A DNA stretch of 64,000 nucleotides, taken from contig CM066327.1 in assembly GCA_033807775.1 (NCBI GenBank), forward strand, positions 90,294,295 to 90,358,294, in the 5' to 3' direction. The translations under genes were made by a program, and so were the position numbers. Shown in pieces: positions 56,411-64,000 of the stretch (position 1 is the first letter of the stretch; every line of letters begins with the position of its first letter). Below the pieces are notes generated by a model. The model did no database searches. It had not been told where the DNA came from and saw only the letters and a list, made by a program, of their open reading frames with translations. Origin of the DNA: Saussurea involucrata (lineage: Eukaryota > Streptophyta > Magnoliopsida > Asterales > Asteraceae).

Positions 56411-58006
56411 TTCAGTAACCACAGTTTGATCTTCAAATGCCTCGTGTTCAGGAACAACTGGAACTACATCATTGACAGAGTTAGTTGCAGCGGAATTAGA
56501 AGTAGATGCATTCACAGTTTCCTGATTTGACACATTAGAAATAACATCAGTATTAGTAGAAGGCACATCATTATAGAAATACTCAAATAACAAATCAAGA
56601 TCAGAAAGTGTATTAGAAATCAAATTCGGATCCTGAGTTGTTGGTTGTGGAATAGGTTCTGAACCGATTTGTCCAGAAGCTAAAATTCCTGTTAAATTGG
56701 GTTCTGGTCCTGTTTGGCCGGAAACCATCTCTTCAGATTCATCAAATTTGACATTTACGCTTTCCACCACCTTTCTAGCGGAAGTTAGATACACTTTGTA
56801 TGCGGCTGAAGTAAGAGCACAACCAAGGAAAAATCTTTCATCAGCTTTCGGACTGAACTTGTTCAGATTTTCCCGATCATTCAACACAAAACATTTGCAC
56901 CCAAAAGCTCGGAAATATTTGACATTTGGTTTGATGCCATTCATAAGCTCATAAGGAGTTTTGTTGAATCGTCGATGAAGGATAGACCTGTTTTGTGTGT
57001 GACATGCTGTAGACACTGCCTCAGTCCAATGAGATAAAGGAAGACCGGAATAAGCAAGCATAGTACGAGCAGCTTCAACCAAGGTTCTGTTTCGTCTGTC
57101 CACAATACCGTTCTGTTCAGGAGCTCTTGCGGCAGAAAACTGTTGAGAAATACCATTTTCTTCATAGAACGCTTGTAGAACACTGTTCTTGAATTCAATA
57201 CCATTGTCGGATCTAACGACTTTCATTTCCTTTTGCTTATTGTTCTGAATGGTCTTGATGAGATTGATAAGGATTGCTGGAGTTTCATCTTTTGACTTCA
57301 GAAACTTCACCCAAGTATATCGTGAGTAATCATCAACCACCACCAACACGTACCTTTTCTTCCCAATACTTTTAGTCTTCATTGGCCCACACAAATCGAC
57401 ATGTAGAATGTCAAGAATATCCTTCGTGCAAAAATCAGGTTTCGGCTTATGAGGAACTTTCTTCATTTTGCCCTTTTCACAATCTTGACAGAGATGATCT
57501 TTTTCAAATCTCAGTGATGGAAGACCTCGAACCAATTCACTTTTGGCTAACTTACCCATGTATCGAGTGTTGAGATGAGCCAGTATTATATGCCATAGCC
57601 AGCTTTGTTGAGTTGTTGCTTTTGACAAAAGACAGATATCCGAAGGGGTGTTAATAGTTGAGAAATCGATGGTGTATAAATTGGATTTCCTTTTTCCAAC
57701 TAATAACTCTTTTCCGTTGTCATCATTCACCGCAACTCTTTTGGACTTGAAACTGACTTCTAAATCTTTGTCGCAAAACTGTCCAATGCTGAATAGATTG
57801 TGGCTTAGACCTTCAACATAGCTCACTCTTTTCACTATGAGATTTCCTTGAACGAGATCTCCATATCGAAGAATGGGTGATGTTGCGCAATTACCAAACT
57901 TGACACGTCCACATGACTTTTCTTTAAAGTTAGATAATAAAGACTTATTGCCAGTCATATGTTTGGTGCATCCAGAATCAAGATACCACAAACGACTTGG
58001 CTTCAT
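56411..58006 (-). pseudogene. Copia H protease and integrase
   Basis: A long frame from 58006. Protease reads WYLDSGCTKHMTG. The zinc region reads WHIILAHLN and CQDCEKGKM, missing the usual RRLS. Integrase reads HVDLCGPM, VRSDNGIEFK and EQNGIVDRRNRT. The last motif has Asp (57098-57100) where the catalytic Glu of DDE belongs, which would impair integration. A stop separates it from late gag just upstream (near 58018). It ends in a Thr/Asn-rich linker cut by copia I. Confidence 0.93.
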
Positions 58007-58015
58007 GTAAGCACA

Positions 58016-60386
58016 TCAAATAGATTTAGGTACCCATATAGATTTGGGTCCTTTATTGTTAGTCCTTTTCTTTTTAAATTCTTTATTATTATAATATGCA
58101 TGTGAATTATAAAACGAATCGTGAACAGAATCAGAATCGGAATTATAAAAATTACCACCAGAATTACAACTTGATGAGCAAAAGAAACCATCATTTGCAA
58201 TTTGAATCATTTGCTTTATTGAATAACGCAAAGAATTATTACAATTCTTATTATTACAAGCAAATGAATTCTTATTACAAACATTGTCATCTATGTCACT
58301 CGAGTCAGTTGTTGAAAATTCTAGAGGTATGCTTTTGATTTTCCAGATTTGCTTTCACCGCTTGTTCACAACCTTATCTGAAAAAGTAGAATAAGAAGAA
58401 TCAGAGACATTTTCAGAAATAGGGGTTTGATTCTTTGACTTCTTTGACCTTCTTCTTTTACGACGATTAGAATTATAAAAAATTGTATTTATCGTAAAAG
58501 TATCATCTATTTTCTCCGATTTAATTACAGATTCAGAAGAGAGAATCTTATTTAAAAAATCAATCTTTGAAACATTTTCCTTTTCTTTTTCCTCGGAGTT
58601 ATTTTCTTTCTCATTTTCAGATTTATTCTCAGAATCAGTTTTAATATTAGAAGAGGAAAAGTTTTGGTTTTGATCAACATCCATTTTATCATCTTTAGAA
58701 TCTGCTTGTACATTTTTTTATTTAAAATTTCTAACTTAGATTCAAGATCAACGATTTTATTTTCAAGACTAACGATTTTAGCTTCTAATACTAAAGGAGG
58801 AATATATCTTTTAGTATCATACAATACTTCGTCCTTATTCTCCTTATTAGTATTATTAGCATATATATCAAAATAATCGTTTGATAAAGAATATTTGTTA
58901 GAATTTTTAGACTTAGAAATGTACTTCGCATTTTCACGAGTATAAACAAATGGAAGTTGCATTTTAGTAGTAATTTTCCTTTTCTCTTCTTCTATATTTG
59001 AAACTTCCTCATCATTTGTCCAATTAATCTTAAATTGAGGAGCATATCTACCAAGATGTAGAAAATCAAAATCATATAAAGTAGGAACTTTCGTTTTAGC
59101 CTCATCTAAAAATGTGGATTTTCAAATCCGAGTCCCCATTTCTCCTTTATAGACGTATAACTCCTTGGTTTATTTGGATAAACTGTTTGTTCCGATTGAC
59201 CTCTTACATATAATTTCTCTTATAATTCTGAAACTTTATCAGAAAAAGTATCTTTCATTTCGGTCATAGTCTTCAAAGATTCAATACACGATTGGTTTGT
59301 CTCTTCTAATTCTTCTATTTTCCTTTGCATTTTTTCTTTTGTGTCAACCAAAATCATCTTTTCATCTTGAAGATTTACATTAATCTTTTTGATTGATTTT
59401 GATTGAACATTATTAATTTCTTTTTCAGAAATAAGTTTTGAACGAAGCGTACGAATAGCATTTATGATCATGTTCATTTGAGATAAAAGAAAATCATAAT
59501 CAAATTTAGAAGGTACCTCAGATTCATCGCTTGAGCTCTCTTGATCATCCACCTCATCATCACTTGCATCATCTCCAATAAAGCACAAATCGGTCGTTTC
59601 CTCATTCTGAGTTTCATCATCAGAATAATCCAAAAAGTATTATTCTTCAACAAGCAAGGTTGTTCCATTCTCCTTCTTCTCGGCCAATTCCAACTTCTTC
59701 TTGTAATAATATGAGTCACGAGCCACTTTGATTTTGCATTCTCTAGCCATATGCCCCGTTTTGCCACATTTAAAGCAAGTAACTACCTTTTTCTCATCTT
59801 CCTTCCTTTTCTCAGATTGATTCGTAATATCGAATTTTGGGACATAAGGTTTTTCACTACCACTCTCTTGATTAAATTTCCTTGAACCCGAAGTATATCT
59901 CAGATTGTTCGATCCCGATCTATTTTGATACTTCTTCTGAAAGTGTTGAGTGAGAAGTATCATGGCTTTCTCTAGCTCTTCACCATCATCTTCGACATTC
60001 CCATCATATGCACTTTCCATCAAGCTCTTCTCGGCTAACTGACTTGCTAGTAAAGCAATCGGGTCAATCGTCTTTCCTTTGTTTTTCTTATCCATCTTAG
60101 CCTTCTTTCCCTTGACCATCTCTTCATCAGTCATCAGTATCTCGTATAACTCTTGAATCTGCATTGTTGAAATCCTCACATCATTTCGAAGCCTATGACA
60201 AGATTTGTTCCACTCCGGTTGAAGAGCATTTAAGAACTTCAAGTTCGCCTCTAACTCAGTCTTGGTAACTTTGTTCTTATAAAGATCATTCATTACCGCC
60301 CAAAATCTATCAAAGTTTCTCTTCAAAGACTCATTCTCTTTGGCTTTAAAACCTCCAAAATTATTCATGAACCGTGTTTGTCTAAG
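58016..60386 (-). pseudogene. Copia H gag, second part
   Basis: After the MITE, gag resumes (RFMNNFGGFKAKENESLKRN) through a helical domain and the zinc knuckle CFKCGKTGHMAREC (near 59755). A stop at 59640-59642 is followed by an acidic stretch and coiled coil (59633-59220). Beyond 59220 the region decays into Asn/Lys/Glu-rich low-complexity frames (58962-58552, 58684-58355), ending GPKSIWVPKS at 58020, the usual late-gag mark before protease. Confidence 0.85.
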
Positions 60387-60694
60387 AGGGTGTTTGGGAG
60401 TGCTTTTTAGTCCAAAAGTGCTTTTGGCCAAAAGTGCTTATTGACTTATTGCTTTTGGAAAAAGGAGTTTTTAAAAAAGTGTTTGGATTAGCTTTTGAGA
60501 AAGGAAAGTGTAAAATGACCAATAAGTCAATAAGTCAGGAAAGTGTGACTTCTTGAAAATCACGTTTCCAAGGCAAACCAAAAAGTTGTTTTAAAAGTCC
60601 TTTTGCCTTTGCCAAACAATCTTTTTAACTTATTGACTTTTTGAAAAGCCAATAAGTCAATAAGCAGATTTAAAACACACTCCCAAACACCCTC
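60387..60694. mobile_element. Harbinger-type (Tourist-like) MITE
   Basis: 308 bp with perfect 17-bp terminal inverted repeats (GAGGGTGTTTGGGAGTG and its complement), flanked by TAA on both sides (60384-60386, 60695-60697). The TAA duplication and GGTGTTTGG-type ends fit PIF/Harbinger MITEs. Inner repeats of AATAAGTCAATAAG, AAGTGCTTTTGG and their complements make a larger hairpin. It has no coding capacity and would need a transposase elsewhere. Confidence 0.9.
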
Positions 60695-61127
60695 TAAGTT
60701 GTGTAGCAACCGCAGATCCTAGCATAATCTTCTCAAGTTGAGACCACATCATTGTTATATTATTCGTATGACAATCGATTCTATTGTAGATGTGATTTGG
60801 GAGTGCTAGAATGAGGAATGACTTTGCCTCCCTATCTCCTTGAGATCGCAAATTTTCTTTCGGCGTATAATCTTCGGGTTTCTTAAGAGTTCTTGAAGCC
60901 GGAGTGGTTGCGGTTGCCGGAACATTCACATACGGTTTGACAAACGGACCTTCCAAAAGAGAACGCATGATGTTTTCTCCATTGTTTTGCGTCTCAACAA
61001 AGTTAATAAAACGGTCTTTCCATTGAGAGAATTCGTTTTCGTTAATAAGAACCGGAGGCCTCGTGTTAGACCCCAATGACATCATAATATCGTTCTTATA
61101 CTGATTTTCTTGAAAATCCATGGTCAA
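60695..61127 (-). pseudogene. Copia H gag, first part
   Basis: From ATG near 61127: MTMDFQENQYKND, then FSQWKDRFINFVETQ, AKSFLILALPNHIYNRID and WSQLEKIMLGSAVATQL, the copia gag N-terminal domain. It is open until interrupted by the MITE. Confidence 0.9.
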
Positions 61128-61873
61128 AACAGATTGTAAAAACTAAAAATTCCCGAAAAAATTCTAAGACAGAAACTCTCCAGAGGCAGTGGCGCAAAGC
61201 TCAAAATGCGCCAAAGAGGGTGGCGCAAAGTTCACTTAGAAAAAAATCGAAACTCTGAAACTACCAAATGCGCTATAGGCAGTAACACAAAGTGTCAAAA
61301 TACGCTTCAGTTGGTGGCGCAAAGTGTGGCGAGATTCTCACTTGATTGATTCAAATGAGACGAGTACTGTGGATGGCGCAAATGCTGGCGCAATGTGATA
61401 TGAACTGGCGTAAATCTCAGATCTGGCGCAATACTCACTGATTCGATCAAAAACACTCTGAATCTCAAAATCACTGAATCTAAATGATACAGAAGTGTTC
61501 GAAAATGAAATCCTAGCACAAGATCTTCAAGAAATTTCGTCTGAAAACCTCTGAAAACACGTCTGAAATGATCGAGCAGAAGACAATCGCAAAAAATCCA
61601 GAAAACCACAAAACCTTCAAATTGATGATTCAAAACTCTGAATTTGCTCTTGATTCGTGAATTAAAGTTGTTCTCCACCCAAAACCGAATCCAAAGAATC
61701 AAATCACGAACAAATTCGATCAAAAATCACTAAAATTTGATAGAAATCTAAGAAAACGAGATTTTCTTGAAAAATTCAAGAAAATCGATCAAATTCTCTT
61801 CAGAAATCACCAAATTCGTATGATTGATCAGTAAAAATCCTTCTCTGAATCTTGGTCCTGCTCTGATACCAAT
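61128..61873 (-). other. Copia H leader with GCGC motif array and primer site
   Basis: Primer site TGGTATCAGAGC on the minus strand at 61861-61872, near the LTR start at 61874. The leader is long (about 740 bp). Close to the gag ATG it holds about ten GGCGCAAA/TTTGCGCC motifs (61185-61430), the same core found at the internal promoter and intron of H. Confidence 0.8.
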
Positions 61874-62073
61874 TGTTATTCCAAGATCAAACAAGAATAG
61901 AGAGAAATCTAGAGACAGAAGTGCGTCATCTATTACTCTCAATATGTGAACTGTTAGATACAAAAGCTTAACACAAGGGTTTATATACCCCTTGACTAGA
62001 CAAAGTCAAACTACACTTCTTACAAAAGCATTACATAATAAGCCTTGATTACAACATAAATGTAGCATTAACA
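61874..62073 (-). repeat. 5' LTR of copia H
   Basis: 200 bp, TGTTATTCC to GCATTAACA, followed by the target duplication ATAGC. GGGTTTATATACCCC at 61976-61990 contains TATATA and is a perfect short palindrome around it. Confidence 0.95.
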
Positions 62074-62078
62074 ATAGC

Positions 62079-62668
62079 AAATGCACAGTCATAACCACAA
62101 ACAAAGCAAAAACAATCACTATTTTTAAAATCCAACAATTGGTCTTTGGAGTAACTTTTGTAAGGCTTTACAAAAGATTGTCTATTACCCGTACAAAATT
62201 GTTTATTATTCGAAAAACTACTGTTTTTAACACTCTGTTTGGTTGAATCAGTCGTTGTTTGCTTTACCCGCCATTCTTGCGCTTTCTTCTCCGAATTCAC
62301 AAAATTATCTGAAGAACAGAAGATTTAGAGTTAGAATCTTCAGAACTCTGAACTTGACATTTCTTTGACATTTTACTCTTTTTTCTTTTCTCTAAAGGTG
62401 GTTTCTTTGTGTTTGAACACTCACCTTTATAGGAAGTACTCGAAGATTTTTCTTTGTTTATATAAGAAACATATGTTATTAAAACTGGACTTTGCTGAGA
62501 TGATTGAAATGAATGACTACCACATTGAACGCATTTGAGATTCTTTCTTGCAAGAGACAATAGATCTGAAACATAAGTCTTATCACTTTTACTGCTAGTA
62601 TTCAGATCACAATTGCATTTCATACAAGAACTATTGACTTTAGGTTCAGAAATAGTATTCAACTCCAT
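62079..62668 (-). pseudogene. Copia G late-gag fragment
   Basis: Two frames (62668-62297, 62300-62049) with Cys-pair motifs (CMKCNCD, CVQCGSHSF, CFVCGYDC) and Lys/Ser-rich sequence, typical of the divergent late gag in this group. The true gag start is missing: the ATG at 62668 falls exactly where an LTR stub begins, so a deletion joined mid-gag to the LTR end. Confidence 0.7.
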
Positions 62669-62719
62669 AGTTAAAATAACCCCTCAACTTGAATACAACA
62701 TATAAAATTGACACTAACA
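62667..62719 (-). repeat. Stub of the 5' LTR of copia G
   Basis: Only the last ~53 bp of the 233-bp LTR remain (CCCCTCAACTTGAATACAAC region, ending ACTAACA at 62719). The other 180 bp, the primer site and early gag are deleted. The target duplication AAGCC follows. Confidence 0.85.
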
Positions 62720-64000
62720 AAGCCAACTAATCATTTTACTCCTCTGCACTAACGTACAGCTAACTCCGCTGTCCCTCCGTACAGCCAAACTCCACCGGTC
62801 CTAAGTCCGGCCAACGTGCACTCGTGTAATGTAATGCTCATGTAAATACTATATACATCTCAATATATTATATTTCAAATATAAGCACATAATCACACTA
62901 TATATCACATTCCCAATCCGTATATGTATTCCAGTTTGAAAATAGTTTAAAGTAAAACTCACCTGATTGCTTATCAAAACCCTTCCAAGCTTTTCTCAAG
63001 TAATCCAATCTTTCACCCAAAACTCACAGAATCTGAAACAAATTAAATACAAATATCTCTTTACTAATCAAACACATAATACTTACCAGCAAGCTAAGAA
63101 CTCTAGATAAACCTATCTAATTCTTACCCTCGAATAGTTCCCTTAAAGACTAAGAATCTTAAATAATCCAAAATTCTCGACTCTTATCGCAACCAACTAG
63201 TTGTGATAACCCCTTGTCGCAATACACAGTACTTGTCGCAATCAACTACTGCGACACAGTATCTTATCGCAACCAACTGTTGCGATACACTTCTTGTTGC
63301 AACCAACTGTTGCGATACCAATGAGCTTGTCGCAACTCAAGGTTGCGATACTCATAACTGTCGCAAATACTATAACTATCGCAACCCATTGCTGCGATAT
63401 TCATAACTGTCTCAACCAACTAAGTTCATAATTTACCCAGAAATTTATAGTTTTAGTCCATGAATGATTCTGTAATTATGCAGAAACACTTAAGACTATT
63501 AACAGAAACTATCCATAAACCCAGATTTCCCAAAACATCCACAATTCATCAAAACCCTTTTGAAAACTAATAAACATAAAAATAAAGAATTCAAATAAGA
63601 TAAATACCTTTGTCCCACTGATTTCTTAAAATCTCCAGCTGAAATTACTTGCTTTTCATCTTCTTCTTTCTTCCTTTCTCTTTTCGGTTCTATCTCTCTC
63701 TCTTTTCTCTTTGCCGTGAACACCACACACACACACACACATAAACTACACAATTAAGGAGGTGAAGACACCTCATTCTAATTGAAAGGAAATAGGGCGG
63801 TGGGTGTGATTATTTTAATCACATTCACCAAACAAACCCCAAACTTCTCGTATATGGCAAAACATACCCTTAAACTTCTAAATTAAAATTAACGCTTACC
63901 CCTTAACTTATATCTCTATAAAACACTTAAAGAAACTTAAACTTATAAAACTACCCAAACCTACCTTAAACCAAAATAATAAAAATTAAATAGACCAATA
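62720..64000 (-). repeat. Right (5') LTR of gypsy F, second part
   Basis: Resumes LTR F after copia G and aligns with 19791-21142. By comparison with the left copy it lacks only the last ~18 bp at the window edge. The hairpin array is at 63180-63415 and the short CA tract at 63724-63741. ORFs here are chance readings. Confidence 0.93.

Larger units (their letters stand above)
35417..62073 (-). mobile_element. Copia H: Sirevirus-like element hosting I and a MITE
   Basis: Perfect target duplication ATAGC (35412-35416 and 62074-62078) in gag of G. LTRs of 201 bp (35417-35617) and 200 bp (61874-62073) differ at about three bases and one indel. Order on the minus strand: primer site, motif-rich leader, gag (with MITE), protease-integrase, copia I, RT-RNase H, spacer, internal promoter, post-pol gene, polypurine tract. 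It has all expected parts but several stops and frameshifts. Confidence 0.95.
25055..62719 (-). mobile_element. Copia G: Sirevirus-like element hosting H, I and J
   Basis: Bounded by the perfect target duplication AAGCC (25050-25054 and 62720-62724) inside LTR F. Read on the minus strand it runs from a right LTR stub (62667-62719), late gag (62668-62079), protease-integrase (35416-34318), block J, RT-RNase H (32938-30681), a post-pol gene (29244-25324), a polypurine tract and a complete 233-bp 3' LTR (25055-25287). Copia H interrupts it at ATAGC. Pol and the post-pol gene both carry stops. Domain order (integrase before RT) and the gene after pol fit the Sirevirus/Maximus group. Confidence 0.92.

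Noticed and set aside
1..64000. Host protein-coding genes
   Set aside because: Every substantial ORF on either strand belongs to gag, pol or post-pol genes of the mobile elements, or is a shadow or array artefact.

Overview
This 64 kb window is plant nuclear DNA made almost entirely of nested LTR retrotransposons. I found no host gene, rRNA gene, tRNA gene or CRISPR array. The evidence for a plant is: Ty3/gypsy elements with a C-terminal chromodomain, Ty1/copia elements with an extra reading frame after pol, initiator-Met-tRNA primer sites (TGGTATCAGAGC) throughout, a Harbinger-type MITE, and plant-like TATA boxes and GT-AG introns. A large, repeat-rich eudicot fits. Asteraceae is my guess, at low confidence.

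Layout, using my own letters. The oldest visible layer is a scrap of a copia gag (E, 18892-19342). It is flanked by two gypsy elements of one lineage: D on the plus strand, ending at 18891, and F on the minus strand, starting at 19343. Left nest: copia B sits in the reverse transcriptase (RT) of D, copia A sits in an LTR of B, and gypsy C (1424-9793) sits in an LTR of A. Right nest: copia G (25055-62719) sits in the right LTR of F, copia H (35417-62073) sits in gag/pol of G, and copia I (43399-56410) sits in pol of H. A 308-bp MITE (60387-60694) sits in gag of H, and an unclassified LTR-like block J (32938-34317) interrupts the integrase of G. Each nest is five layers deep. Exact target-site duplications support C (GAAGA), G (AAGCC), H (ATAGC) and the MITE (TAA). 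I has an imperfect one (TTAAG/TTCAG).

Gypsy C is the youngest element: its two 1,675-bp LTRs differ at two positions. It nevertheless has a changed protease active site and a frameshift at the RNase H/integrase boundary. All other elements are pseudogenised by stops, frameshifts or deletions. F has lost its RT domain.

The most interesting pattern concerns copia G, H and I. After pol, each carries a second gene of about 3.6-4.1 kb. In all three it appears to have its own TATA box, a short 5' UTR exon, an intron ending 3-7 nt before the ATG, and a protein with related N-terminal, acidic/basic middle and C-terminal parts. Every well-preserved element also has its own short repeated motif clustered near promoters: GCGATAGTGAC in C, TCCGGA in D, TATCGCAAC in F, CAGAGGCTCTG in A and B, GTCGTAC in G, GGCGCAAA in H and CGCTGA in I. 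In I the motif also spreads through the coding sequence. Repeated-motif boxes and multiple polypurine tracts are known from Sireviruses. What looks new is their pairing with a separately promoted second gene, and the occurrence of similar arrays in chromodomain gypsy elements.
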